A stretch of 64,000 bases of DNA from Mallotus nudiflorus (GCA_947683625.1 CANTUR010000344.1:496001-560000), one strand, 5' to 3'. Positions 47,432-60,183 are shown, counted from the first letter of the stretch. Translations and numbers: made by a program. The notes: generated from the sequence alone by a model not told the origin.

Positions 47432-48239
47432 AATTTTTTTAAATAAGTTTTTTTATTAAAATTAATTAAATGTGAATTGCTTGAATTTTTTTCTAAAACA
47501 AATTGATATTAAATACTATCATATGAATTATATTAAATAAAAGTTATTATAATAAATTTCATTATAAAAAAAATAAAAATTATGAGAACATGAAAAATTG
47601 TAAAATGAAAAGCTAACAAATAAACATTTGATTGTCTATTTTTATTTTAGAAAAAAAAAAAAGAACACTGAAAAAAACAGAAAATGTTTTACAAAATTAA
47701 ACAGCCCTCTGTTATAAATATTTAATGCAACTTTTTATTTGATAAAAAATATTTAAAAAAAAAAAAAAAGCTGGATGAGGCTTTAAAAATGATTTTGACC
47801 ATAGAGCCTAATTACTTCACAACTTCAACAGCTTTCTGATGGGGCTTTTAGATAGACAACTTTTAGATAATATTTGGATTTTTATGAACCCATTTTTTTG
47901 CAATAGAAGGTCATTTCTTGAGTACTAGTGAATATGTGAGCTGAACCCACAAGCACTACAGTATGGCCCTAAAAAGCTTTAACTTGATTTACTTAGTATG
48001 GAATCAAATCAAACTACACTTTATTTGTGAGTTGCTTATGAATCTAAATAAAATTTTAAAAATATAAATTATGATTTATATATTATGCATTTAATAAAAA
48101 ACTATTAATACATTAATTTATGGGTTAATTTATGAATTTTTATTAAGTTTGTTCATAAGTTTTACAAACTAAATTTCATATAATTTTAACTCAATTAATT
48201 TATTAAACGAGTATAATATATGAAATTGAGCAAATTTTT

Positions 48240-49800
48240 TATACTGGTGATGTTTTAGCAATGATGGCAGCTTGTTTTGTTGCTGTTATGGAGGTAGATT
48301 TTTTAAGAGAATTTCTTCATCTATTCCTTTTACAAATGCCCTGTGCAATGATTCCTCTAATTCAATGTCGCTGAAAGTAAACATGTATGCTAGTGCATGC
48401 TTATGAATGAATTCACTTATTACATGGTCTCAACTCTGCTCTTTTTCTTTTCATTTATGACTTGCTTTTTTAACAAAGATTTTGGTTGCAGTCTATTGGA
48501 ACAATCATTGCCGCATCAAGATTTGGGAGTGCCACTCCTGTACCACCTTCTGTTCTCAGCCGGGGTATTGGCTGGCTGGTAACAAAATGGCACATTATAT
48601 TTCTTTTAGGATCTCTTACATTCCATATATTTTGGCACTGATCTCTCCAGCACCTTTCTGACTTTATTATCGCCCAGGGATTTGGAACTTTGATGGCCGG
48701 AGCATTTGGTACAGGGAGTGGCCTTACAGCATCACTGTAATAACCATATCTATTTCATAAAGTTGAACATTACAATAATTAAAGAATATGCAAACAGGCA
48801 GATAAATAGAACAACTGAATGTTGAATGCTTGTATGTTTTGAAGTTGGTGGAGGCCTTTCGATAATTCTGTAAGCTGATAATCCTCTGGTGTACTTTTAT
48901 TGGGAGTAGAAGAGTTGCTCATGTATCTGCAGGGCTTTATGCTTTTCTTTTAATCTATTCTAGGTGCAGTATTCATTTTATGATCTGATATTTGATAGTT
49001 GTGCTTCTCTTGGTCTTTTGGCTTTACATTTCAATATTGCTTAAACAATGTCAAAATTTAGCACTGTTTATGATCATATTCACTCGGTGGTTTCTCTAAG
49101 GGAGTCCTGATCCATGATCTAATAGGAAAATAAGGGGAGTCCTGATCCATGATCTAATAGGAAAATAAGGGGCCATTCTCGCTTCAATTCCCTTACGAAT
49201 TGTGGCAGCTCTATATTGTGTCCTCTTCGCCTATGTCGGTATGCATCCCCTCCTCCATCTCCATTCTTTTTCGACACTTTGCATGAGAAATCAGTTCAAA
49301 TTGACATTGATTATGATATTCTTATGGATTGAACAACTTCTGCTTGACTTGTATTTCTCCAGTTCTGTAACCTGAACAGCTTCAAGTCAAAGTTTATCTT
49401 CGGGTTTTCGCTCTTCATGGGTTTTTCAGTGCCACAATACTTCAACGAATATCTACTAATTTCCGGATATGGCCCTGTACACACTTGGTGCCATCTAGGT
49501 GCGTTTGTGGGCTTTGTAGCTTAATTACTTTATAAGTCTTTATGTATAGACCTGTTATGAAGTTGTAATTTTCTGTCCGCTCGCAGTTCAATGACATAAT
49601 GCAAGTGATTTTCACATCAGCAGCAACTGTGGGAATTATAGTTGATTAATTTTTGGAGTGCACTCATAAGGCATAGCGCAACGCGATGTGATAGTGGTAG
49701 GCACTGGTGGGAGAAGTTCCGAACTTTTGATGAAGACATTAGGAGTGAAGAGTTTTATGCACTTCTTTACAACCTCAATAGGTTCTTCCCTTCATTTTAA
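48240..49800 (+). pseudogene. Nucleobase-ascorbate transporter (NAT) pseudogene, 3' exons
   Basis: Decayed 3' half of a plant xanthine/uracil-permease family (NAT) membrane transporter gene. Exon-like blocks with AG/GT borders are 48240-48300 (GDVLAMMAACFVAVMEV), 48492-48578 (SIGTIIAASRFGSATPVPPS then VLSRGIGWL), 48678-48736 (GFGTLMAGAFGTGSGLTAS), about 48888-48965 (GSRRVAHVSAGLYAFLL), about 49165-49238 (GAILASIPLRIVAALYCVLF), 49363-49498 (FCNLNSFKSKFIFGFSLFMG, then VPQYFNEY and GYGPVHT) and 49587-49800 (FNDIMQVIFTS ... GRHWWEKFRTFDEDIRSEEF then YNLNRFFPSF and a stop). The last block has two stops and a frame change, one exon has lost its VENAGLLALTRV part, and a 35-bp duplication precedes another. 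Upstream exons are not visible. Active relatives carry nucleobases across the plasma membrane. Confidence 0.88.
49100..49169. repeat. 35-bp perfect tandem duplication within NAT pseudogene
   Basis: The unit 49100-49134 (starting GGGAGTCCTGATCCATGATC) is repeated exactly at 49135-49169, at the border of the exon encoding GAILASIPLR. Confidence 0.95.
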
Positions 49801-50775
49801 CTCTGAAAACAAATGCTGGCCATCAATGGAGCTAGGTACACAGAAGTAGAGAAAAATTAAGGATTTATTGCATCCATTTCATTACATTGTATACCTATGT
49901 TTATTAAATGCATAATACATGTAAGAAATGTAATTTGTAAGGGGCTGTTAGACCGGGGCCCAAATTGCGTAAACCTGCTAATGCTGTACATATCAAATTT
50001 GGTTACCAGCCATATTTTTGGAAGTATAGTACTGCAGGAATTTGTAGTCAGTCACTGTAAACATAATAATTATGAGACAACGTATCTTGCTCTCATGCCA
50101 AAGATCCCACCTTGTTAAAGCTTGCAAATTCAAGTTGATTTTAACTTTTGATGTATGCGTCGGTTGTTGTTTGACAGAGATAGGTAAATTTACTGTTTAA
50201 ATACTCAACATAAGCAAACTAAATGCCAGTTGCCAATGAGGTATAAATGGATTTGCTTAATTTTAAATGTATAGATAGAATATTATATCAATGGGTAGAT
50301 ATTTAAATTCCATCTCTACTAATAGTAACAAACACCTATGGCATAATCCGAAAAACCAAATTCATATACCCGCCGTCACAACTACCTAACATTAACTACC
50401 GTGACTTCTACGGGTCAACGACCTAGCATTAGTAAGACAAATAGCAATTAAAAAGAGAAAAATATGTTTTTAAGCGATGACTAAATTAGCCAGCTCCTAT
50501 AACCTACCCTAATTTAATGGTAGAAAGTTTTACTCTCTTATAAAAGGGTACGGTTGAAATCACTTCACCGCTTCCCTCTCCAATTATTAAAAAAAAATGA
50601 TCAGTAAATTATAACCTTTTAATTAATTATTAAGAATCACTTTGTCTACAAAGAAAATTATTAAGATTCTCTTTTCTCTTTCCTTTTGTTAGTACAATAA
50701 TTCATTTGAAGTCAGCCTTAGAATTCATTGAATCACAATACACAATATTTTTAAAATATTTTATATTAATAATTG
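49801..50775. other. NAT 3' flank and AT-rich spacer
   Basis: Sequence after the NAT stop, perhaps its old 3' UTR to about 50150, then AT-rich DNA. The frame 49897-50118 shows no known motif. Confidence 0.4.
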
Positions 50776-51382
50776 CAAAATTAATATATGCTATTTTAAT
50801 AACAAATATGTTAAAATTCTAAAAAAAAAAGGTAAACAGTTAAATTCTGCAAATCTATATCTCTATGGTACAATTTTTTAATCTAAATTATCAATATTAA
50901 AAATTTATTGAGCTCTAATTAAGATAATTCGATACTAATAGAATTAAGTCTCTTTTTTTTAATAAAATTTATAAATAAAAAAAAATTATCACTGGTTGAA
51001 GTCTGCATCTAACAGGTACTAGGATTCCGTCCGCATACGGCGAAGGGTCATTGCAGCCATTTCATAAACAATTGGTACTTCATTGGCAACAATCAACAAT
51101 CAAAAATTAATATATACTATTTTATGCTTAAATATGTTAAGAATTTAGAAAATAAAATCATTAGCCAGTTAAATATTGTAAATTTATATTTATATAGGAT
51201 ATTTTTTAATTTAAATTATCGATATTTAAAATTTATTAAATTTTAATTAATATAATTCAATTCGAAGAGAATTTGCACTCCTTTTCCGAATAAAATATAT
51301 AAATAAATAAAATTATCAGTTTTTGAAGGTTCATTGCAGCCATTTCATAAACAATTGGTACTTTGTTGACGACAATCAAACA
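50776..51382. repeat. Two-copy direct repeat (about 320 and 280 bp)
   Basis: 50776-51099 and 51102-51382 share AAAATTAATATATRCTATTTT at the start, a middle with AATTATCRATATT, and TTCATTGCAGCCATTTCATA with AACAATTGGTACTT at the end. The first copy has an extra GC-richer block, ACTAGGATTCCGTCCGCATA, near 51017-51040. Confidence 0.8.
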
Positions 51383-51591
51383 AACCACATCCTGCAGATC
51401 AAACCAACTAAAATATTGTCTTTCTTTTATTTTTAATAAATTTCTTCTGTCAACATATATATATATATACATATATATATATGTATGAAATCTTTTTTGT
51501 ATGAAATCTTTAAAATTTTTATTTTTATATATATATTATTTAATAAAATAATAAAATTTTTCTAATTATTAATAAACTTATATATATTTTA

Positions 51592-52783
51592 GGAAAAGAA
51601 CGTTCAATTCACCCCTAACATTTAGCGTGAGGCTCAATTAGGACCCTTATCTAATTTGTGACTCAAAAATAAATCTAACACTGCTCAATCAGGTCATCTA
51701 CTCCTTCAAAAACAGTGAAATTTAAAATAAATATAAAATAATCCCTAAAATTATTTCTGTATCGAAATGTTTTAAATTTTTTATATTTATAGGTAAACTT
51801 ATACTTAAATTTTTGTTGACAGTCATTTTTTGAGAAAAATTATTTTATTTAATTATCAGTTTTCTAAATTAAATTATGTGTGAAAGCTAAATACATAAAT
51901 TAAAAAACATAATTTAAATTAAAGCAAAACTAATTTTTACTTGAATGATCCATTTTCAATTATTTAAACAAATATAAAATATAAAAGAAAATAATTTACC
52001 TCAACCAAACTAATGCTTATATATTTTAATATTAAGTATTTTATTAAAAATATAATATTAGTAATTACGGACAAAAAAGAGGAGTAAAAAGGAGTCTTTG
52101 CTCTCTAAATGTTTAATTTTTATATATTTAAAGAAAAATAAAAAATAAAATATATAAATATAAATTATTACTGCCAAACTAATGCTTAAACATTTTAATA
52201 TTAAGCATTATATTAAAAATATAGTATTAATAAAAAGGATAGAGAGGAGCAATAAAGGAACATTTACTCTCCAAATATTTAATTTTTATATATTTAAAAA
52301 ATAAAATGAAATAAATTTACTGCAACCGAACTAATATTTATAAATTTTAGTTTTCATCACTTTATTAAATATAATATTAGAAAATAAGAGTAGAGCAAAG
52401 GAGTAAAGAATAGTCTTTGCTCCCCATTTTAATTTTTATTTAACTAATTTAAATTGGAGCATTCAATTAAAAAAATAAAAATTAGTTTCAACTAGATTTA
52501 ATTTTTTTAATTTAATTATTTTAATTTTCACATATAATTTAATTTAAAAAAGTTAATAATTAAATAAAATAAATTTCCTGAAAATTCAGTATCAAAAATT
52601 TAAAATATTTTGATATAAAAAATTTCAGAAAATATTTTATAATTCTTATAGATGTCAATTCTTTTGAAAGGGCAAAATGATTTTATTGAACAACTTTTTA
52701 GATTTATTTTTAAGTCAAAAATAGATGAGGGCCTAATTAAGCTTCACACTAAACGAAAGGAGGTAAAATGAACTTTTTTTTTC
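51592..52783. mobile_element. Long inverted-repeat DNA element (MITE/foldback candidate)
   Basis: The left end GAAAAGAACGTTCAATTCAC, followed by GTGAGGCTCAATTAGGACCC and CAAAAATAAATCTAACA, reappears reversed at the right end (52660-52783). The arms are at least 120 bp and imperfect. A weak 8-9-bp flanking duplication (TATTTTAG left, TATTTTTTG right) may exist. It encodes no protein. Its middle holds a three-copy tandem array. Confidence 0.6.
52005..52440. repeat. Three-copy tandem repeat inside the inverted-repeat element
   Basis: Units of about 115-170 bp begin at about 52005, 52174 and 52326 with CCAAACTAATGCTTA or a variant. Each contains TTTAATATTAAG-like, a GAGGAGTAAA-like run and CTTTGCTCTCYAAAT. 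Confidence 0.75.
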
Positions 52784-53884
52784 TATTTTTTGTCTAATAG
52801 AGATCTAATGGGCGTGGCCCTTTAGAAAGTTGAAACAATAATCACTTACTGTTCTTTTTCCAACCTAATGACAGGTTAATTACAGCTGTTGTAATATTAG
52901 TTTGGATTTGGTATGATGCTTAGCAGAAGCTTTACAAGATTTTCGAGATTCTGACACTAATATTGACGAATTATGATATGAGAACTTAGTTAATTTGAAA
53001 CTTCCACAATTCTCAAGATTCTAACACTCACTGAAGTAGATATATTATTTTTAGTTGTTAATTTTCTTTCTATACCTTTGGATTAAAAATTAAAATCACT
53101 TTAACATTTAAGATTTTATATGAAAAGAAAAAAAAAATTAAACCAAGAAGAACATAATTCTAGTATCATTACATTACAATGATTTTCAATTAACGATTTG
53201 AAATTATTTTAGCTGACTGAGGTGCATTCTGCATAATTAACTTTAACTAATCGTGAATTTGTGTGATGTGTGAGTTATAAATTAATATATTTTATTTAGT
53301 TATTTTAAAATATAAATCCTTTTAATTTTAAGATTTTTTTTTGGTACATACATATGGATCAGATAAAATATTCTTGGACAACGCACACCAGATTTTTGGG
53401 AATATATTGCATTATAAATTCAGTAATTAAGAATTAATTCTGATAGTAAATTATAATAATATTTTGTAATTTATTTAATTGTAACTCAAATTGGCATTAT
53501 GTTATTAGTAAATATTATTTTCTAATTAAATAATGCAATTTTAAATTTATTTTAATAAATTAGATAATAATTTAATAACATTTTTCTTTTAATTCTATAA
53601 TTTTACTTTAATAGATTTAACTCCACTCATATTATAATTTTTGGAACTAAAGTAATAATATAATATTAATTTATTTATAAACATTTGATTTTTGGAGAAA
53701 TTACTATTCAATTACGATTATAAATTAGCATACGTATAGATGGATTGTTTATCGGCACATGTGTAGTTGGTTTAGTCTAAAAAAAGGAGAAGATGCAAAA
53801 ATTAAAATTATACCAATCAAAATAAATTAATGAAATTGAGTTGGTTTAAGTTGATTGACTTTTAGATTTCAATAATATAATTTT
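52784..53884. other. AT-rich spacer
   Basis: No recognisable gene or repeat structure apart from AT-rich, simple-sequence-like DNA. Confidence 0.5.
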
Positions 53885-55710
53885 AAATTAATAGCGTGCA
53901 CCTAAGAATTTGGTAACATGGCACTGTATAGACTCGTAGTCCACTAAAAAATACAAAGCAGATTTAAAGTCCAAATTGAAGAAGAAATCGCCACCTGGAT
54001 AAAACTTAAGATACACTGTATAATAACTGAATCTTATGGAGATTCCCAACAACCGTCTTCAGAGAACGAGTTTAGAAACTGTGTATGAGTTTAGAAATGC
54101 CCACCGAACCTTACAGTTGGTCTCCGTCTGTATTTTATATTTTATCATATTTAATTATTCAATTATTTATGCAAATTGCAATTTTCTTCAAATTTACAAT
54201 TCAGTTAGAATTTACATATTAGTACAATTCCATACTTGTTAAGGGTGAATCACTACACTTATTACAAATATTCAAAACATTCATAAAAATAACGATAAAG
54301 AAACAAATATACATGCAAAGAAATGGGGGGAGAAATGAGTTACAACCCTTAATCACACAAATAAAGGTAAAATAAATAGAAAATAAACCAAAAATAAACT
54401 AGTCACAAAACAAGTAAATCCAGAAATAAGTTAAGAGGATTGAAGCTTGATGATAAAAATCATCCTGAAAGACCTGCAACTAACAAAATATTAACCTCCA
54501 CAAATATATGAAAACCCTACAAAAGAAAGCCATAAAGTTAATTCATAGATCAAATAAACATAAATGAGCACATATATTTAATTAAGTGAGTTGATAAGAT
54601 GTTCATATAAAGAAGATTGAAGTACAAAAATATGAAAATACATAAAAATCAAATAATGTAAGATAGACATAAGATGTCAAAATAGGATTACGCATGACTC
54701 TGGTGGAATGACAATGCCTCATCAATAAGTTGTCGCCTCTGGGCATAGAGACGACATCGCGTCACCTAAAGCTAAAGGGGCACCGCCTCTTTGAAGAGGC
54801 ATCACCTAACTAACAGATACAATAATAAGCTACAAGCTTTTTATATCTTAAGCAAACTGAGATCAAATGCTATTGAATGAAGACTTACAACTATATTCAA
54901 TAATTTAAAAGATCATGTCATAAACATATCATACAACAAATAATGAACCTAAAAGAACAAAGAAAAAGAGCAAAGAAAGAGTTTTATACAAGTTAAGAAC
55001 TCAATGCTTTAAAAATGAAGGCTCTTACTGTTTAAGACGAGTTTGAAGCTCCTAACTCAGCCCATAAAGATAATTTTTTATTCCAGTCCTCACTTGAATC
55101 CAAGAACTCCCTTACTCTTTCCTTAAAAATGGACTTTTAAGTAAAAACTCCCCTCTTTTCTCCTAAGGACATCCTCCTCTCCTCTCCATAACCTTCCCCC
55201 CCCCCCCCCCAAAACTAGCTAACCTCTATTCATCTTTCCATCCTCCCCCTTTTAAGCTTCCCCATGCCTTTTAACAAAACCTCCCCTTTTTCCTTATTAT
55301 CACACACCCTTTTTAGCCACTTTTTTGCCTTCAAAGTCTCATTTACATACAACATGTTTAAGTCAATAATAGGTGGATCCATCCACTTGCTCACTATTGT
55401 CATTCCTATATTTAATGCGGGTGTAAGTGACTAGTAAAGCGACAGTGCCTCTTTGAAGAGGTGTCGCCTCATCGAAGTAAGCATCTCTTTAGTTAAGCAT
55501 CGCCTCTTCAACCTTAACCCAGGGTTGGAATTTTAGGTCAAATGTAGGCTTTTAGATGTTTTGGGCTACTTGGGTTTGGTTTTGGGTTTCAAGTTTAGGT
55601 ATAGGCTTTTAGGTTTATTCTCAAGATGATTTCAAACTTTTTGGCATTCAAGATTCGTGTTTTCTTATAACTAGTCTTTTCTTATGGGTCGATCAAATCA
55701 AATGTCCACA
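53885..55710 (-). repeat. Divergent solo LTR of the 19.5-kb Tat element family
   Basis: Follows the LTRs at 22934 and 40575 in order but with many differences: AGCGTGCACCTAAGAATTTG, ATCGCCACCTGGATAAAACT, TAACTGAATCTTATGGAGAT, CACCGAACCTTACAGTTGGT, decayed palindrome blocks (54710-54830 and 55440-55510), and the end AAATGTCCACA. No internal region follows on either side. The edges are approximate and I found no clear target duplication. A run of 13-15 C lies at about 55197-55211. Confidence 0.82.
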
Positions 55711-56046
55711 GTACCATAATCATTTAATAATCAAAGATATTTTTTAAAAAATCTATTATTTTTAATAACTGGGCGGTCAATAAGGGAGTGGGGATCAAAC
55801 TTATGACCGCACTTTACAATATCCATTACATGAGCCACTAGATTATAAAAGGAAGACACAATCAAACATATTAAATATATTAAATTAAATTCATATCTCT
55901 ATTTTTTGTGACATTATTTATAAGTATTTAAAATTAATAAAACACACGATAAGTCAACTTAACATGGTTGGCCATTTATGATAAAATAACATAAAAGAAA
56001 ACATTATTCCTACCAAAGTTGTTCAATTAATCTACTACAACTGAAT
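55711..56046. other. AT-rich spacer
   Basis: No gene. It holds an 80-bp stretch (about 55941-56020, CACGATAAGTCAACTTAACA and on) that recurs at about 60368-60447. Confidence 0.6.
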
Positions 56047-56671
56047 TAATATGTCACGACCCGAACCCAAGGGCACGTGACCGACACTAGGGAATGGATA
56101 GGCATAAGGCCCCCGAAACCCGTAGTAAGCCTAAAAGAAAGAATAAACGACACCTTACAATTTAAAACCTTATTTTAAAATAGAACACATTATCAAACTG
56201 ATTTTTCTCAAAAAAATAAACAAATTCAAGTGCTAAATAAGACGTGCTTCAACGTCACATATTATAAATTAAACTTAAATCTTTATACATAAGCGTGGTT
56301 CGTACAAATAACTACACAATATACTTAAAACATACAACTCTTAGTACATATACTACTGCAGCAACCTAGATTAACACACAGTACAACTTACAATGACCTA
56401 CATAAAATAGCCGGTGAAGAAGAAACTCGACGTGGGGGTAGTCTGAGGTCGAACTCCCAAGCTCCTGAAAAAAAATAATAAATTAAGGGGAATCAGACCT
56501 CACTGAGTAAGTCAATAAAAAGAGCTGTACGGTTTAAAAACCTTTTTGAAAACTATATGTTTATAGTAAAAATAATTTATAGTATATATTTATAGCTTTT
56601 GAAAAATCTTGGTAGAACCCTAAACCCAAAAATCTACATGGCCAACTGGGCCCACTTATTCCAACTAGACT

Positions 56672-56865
56672 ATCGGTCGCCGAGAGCAAAGGCATCAACC
56701 GAGGCACCAAGTCGTAGTCATTCATTTAATCCCAATATATGGCACTGGCGGCCCCCGAGAGCAAAGACATCGACCGAGGCACCCATCCCAGTCCATTATC
56801 AACCTTACAATCATTGGCGGTCCCCGAGAGCAAAGGCTTCTACCAAGGCACCCGTCCCAGTTTAA
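56672..56865. repeat. Three-copy module inside second-family LTR
   Basis: Three units of about 65 bp, each with (C/T)CGAGAGCAAAGRC and ACC(G/A)AGGCACC, at about 56675, 56750 and 56817. This is the counterpart of the two-copy CCCCGAGACACT module of the other family. Confidence 0.85.
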
Positions 56866-58837
56866 CATTCACCAATCATATATATTACGGATCCATCTCT
56901 CAATATCTACCATGTGCACATAGTCCTGGTGAAGCCCACCAAGTAGCCCGTTCTACTAAAATTTCTCAAAATCGATTTTAAATAAATAACTAAAATGCAT
57001 TTAAATCTTAAATAGCAACATTAAATTAAATAAACCATATAATTAATATTAAAATATGAGCGCACACATTTGTTAGTTAAAACACACGCACAGATCATTC
57101 TATCGACTTACAAGATGAATGTGAAGGCTGACGACCACGCGTCTGTTTCAGTCTCACAGCTTCTGCTCTGATATGCTCTAGAAGAAAATAACAAATCGAC
57201 TTTTAAAACATGACTATGGAATCGAAATCAACAATCAACAAAATAATGAAATTCCAGGCTGACTCAAGGAAAATCGGACAAGACTCGATAGACAGGATAT
57301 AACTTAACTAACGTTAGAAATTTTACGAATATCACGTTTTACGAGAAAATCTATCGAAATTTCGGTAGAGTCTCCTCTGTAAAATGGACATCTCTCTACC
57401 AAAGGTAGAGCCAGACCTGCATAAAAATGCACTTCTAATATCCACAAACATCCACACTCGAGTCGGGCTCCCAAAACTACATTTAGCCCCAACTGAGATT
57501 ACAACTCAACAAAATATCAAGAATTAATGGCATTTATTTCTCAAAATACATATTTCACATACACATATACTAAAAATAAATAAAATATATATAAAATCTC
57601 ATTTATTCAAACATTAAACGACTAAATTTTGTATTTCATTATTAAAATATAATTAAAGCCTAACTTAAAACCATTATAATGTATTATATATATATATATA
57701 TATATAATACTTGGAATCAATAGTCAAAATTAACATTACTTAATTAAAAATATCAATTAATTTATACAAATTGTCTAAACCCCTTAATTATTAATAAAAC
57801 TAACTAAAATATATATTTAACTATAATTAGCGTAAAATTACATTTTTACCCCTAAATACATAAATTACATAATGTATTATTAGTACTAAAAATAATTCCT
57901 TAAAATTATTTAATCACCCCCCAAAAAAAATTATTTTCTCAAAATTAATCTTCCTAATATAATTAAAACATAAAATCAACCAATAATTTCTTAAAAAAAT
58001 ATATAATTTAACCTAAAAATCATATTTGACATAAACTCAAAAATATTTATAAAAATAGTATAAAAATCTCAAAAATTATAATTTGAGGTCTAAAATTATT
58101 AACATTCACTAATAACTTCAATTATTAAAATTTTACAATTCTTAACAATAAATTTCAAAATTAACATAAATACCAATTAAATACCTAAAATTTATATAAA
58201 TCTCTAATTAACACCAAAATTTCTAAAATCTTAAGTAAAATTAATATACCAAAAACAATTAACTATAATTACTCTAATTTTACTAATTAAACCAAATAAA
58301 ATCCAATAAATCAACTAATTACCAAAAATCACCTAAAATTCTGCATAACACAATAATCCACCAAAATCCCATAAAAAAAATCAAGACTATCATAATCATC
58401 AACAACAATTACAGCATGACCATGATCTACCGAAACTTCAAGGAAATTGAGAAGAAAAGGGAAGAATGAGGGTTGTCACTCACCACACTGCTGGACAGAA
58501 CAGAGGGAGGGGAAGGAGACCTACTGCCACTGGAAAATGGGGAGGATGGAGCAGCTCAGGCGGGGCAGAAGGCAGCGACAAACGGAGGAACGAAGCTAGG
58601 TAGGCGGACCGAGGCAGGGCTGTCACGCGAAGGAGAAGAAATGCTGCCTGCTAGGCGAGAAGGGAGGGAACACTGCCACGCGAGGAAGAAGAAAGGCAAC
58701 AGCTACAACCTGGAAGCTACAACTCGCAGCGGAAATGGAGTCTCAGGTGGTGGAGGGAGCTGCACAGGGAGAGGAGGGGCGGTGATGGTGACGGAGGAAG
58801 AGGAGGGAGGGTGGTTTTTCGGGTTTTGGTGTTTGAT

Positions 58838-58862
58838 GGGTATATATATATATATATATATG
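58838..58862. repeat. TA microsatellite in LTR
   Basis: A run of alternating TA directly after the GC-rich block, at the place of the candidate promoter of the sister LTRs. Confidence 0.85.
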
Positions 58863-59283
58863 TATTATACAACCTACCAATATACATACACATGTACACA
58901 CACACATATAATAATTAAACCCTACTTATATATATATCTATAAATATACATACATATATACATATATCTATTTATATGCAGATTTACACACACATATATA
59001 TATATATACTTATTAACATACATAAAAAAACCATGAATTCATGTAGTTTTTTTTTAAATAATAATAATAATAGTAATAATATATGTCATTTCTTAAATAA
59101 TGATAATTAACAAAATAATTAACAATAATATAATATAATCTAAAAGTATTTATTAACAATTCAAATATAAAATTACTTTATTCAATTAAAACGTAAAATA
59201 TTACATAATACTTCTAAAATTTAACTTTAATTATTTTATTAATTATAACATTAGAGAGCCAAAAAAAATTATAATTGTTTTGG

Positions 59284-60183
59284 AGAGAAAATGTCCAATT
59301 TACACCATGGGTTTTTGACCTAGGAGCACATTAGATCCTATGTTTTTTTTTTTTTGGTTGCCCAATAGGAACTTCTATTTTGGAAATCTAGACATATTAA
59401 AACTTTACTGATTACAATTAGATTTTATAACTTTTTTTTAGTACAATTAAGTCCTATATAGTAATATAAAAATTAATTTTAATGGATACTAACAAATAAA
59501 ATTGATATTTTAGAAATATATATATATATAAGCTAATTATAAAATTTTAAAATTTTTTGAATCTATAAAATAATTTTTAAAATTTTTTTTAAAATTTTAA
59601 AAATTTACAATCAAATGATATAAATTTCAAAAAAAAAAATGATGTAATTTATTCATTAATGTAAATAATAAATTAATGTTAATAGTTAAATAAAATTTTT
59701 TAAATTTTATTCATTAGTTTAAATTTTTAAATCGACGCAATAATTTTTAAATCTACACAATAATTGATAAATAAATAATTTTATTCAACTAATAAAATTA
59801 AATTTTAGGTTAATTATCAATTCACTATTTATATTAATGAATACATTTGTTCATTTTTTGAAATTTATATCATTTAATTGTAAAATTTTAAAAATTTAAG
59901 AAAAAATTTTAAAAATTATTTTTAGGCTTAAAAACTTTTAAAATTTAATAATTGGTTGTATATATATGTATAAAAAAATTATCATTTTTATTTGTTATTA
60001 TCCATTAAAATTAATTTTTTATTAGTATATAGGACTACTAAAAAAAGTAATAGATTTTAATTGTAATCAATAAAGTTTCAATATATCTAGATTTTTAAAA
60101 CATAAACTTTGAGACAAAAAAAAATATAAGGTCCAATATGCTCCTATATCAAAAATTCAGGGTGCAAATTTGACCTTTTCCCC
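59284..60183. mobile_element. 900-bp foldback element, Mutator-type (9-10-bp duplication)
   Basis: Nearly the whole element is one imperfect inverted repeat with arms of roughly 400 bp. GAGAAAATGTCCAATTTACA at the left pairs with the right end CAAATTTGACCTTTTCCCC. Further pairs are GACCTAGGAGCACATTAGAT with TCCAATATGCTCCTATATC, and GATTACAATTAGATTTTA with TAGATTTTAATTGTAATC. TTGTTTTGG(A) flanks both ends (59275-59283 and 60184-60192). A 9-10-bp duplication with long inverted ends fits a non-autonomous Mutator-like element. No protein is encoded. Confidence 0.85.

Larger units (their letters stand above)
43742..48414. repeat. Tandem duplication copy B
   Basis: An uninterrupted copy of the unit (4673 bp). 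Apart from two blocks missing in A (about 45880-46090 and 46176-46281) it follows copy A from end to end. It contains an ATT microsatellite (about 45173-45217) and an AT microsatellite (47366-47428), both much shorter in copy A. Small open frames in it (for example 44207-44470, 44995-45279) hold no known motif. Confidence 0.88.
56052..59205 (-). repeat. Second-family Tekay-like solo LTR (3154 bp)
   Basis: Starts TGTCACGACCCGAACCCAAG and ends AAATATTACA, the same end pattern as the LTRs at 3195 and 25040. It is flanked by TAATA at 56047-56051 and 59206-59210. The order of blocks is alike (TCAGACCTCACTGAGTAAG, a repeated CCGAGAGCAAAGGC module, ATCACGTTTTACGAGAA, a GC-rich block at 58470-58820, then TATATA), but the sequence differs strongly, so this is a distinct family. 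Open frames in the GC-rich block (58473-58943 plus, 58717-58905 minus) are not called as genes. Confidence 0.93.

Noticed and set aside
58473..58943. Gly/Glu-rich 156-codon frame in the second-family LTR
   Set aside because: It runs into TA microsatellite codons (YIYIYMYY), has no counterpart in the related LTRs, and sits in the GC-rich leader-like block.
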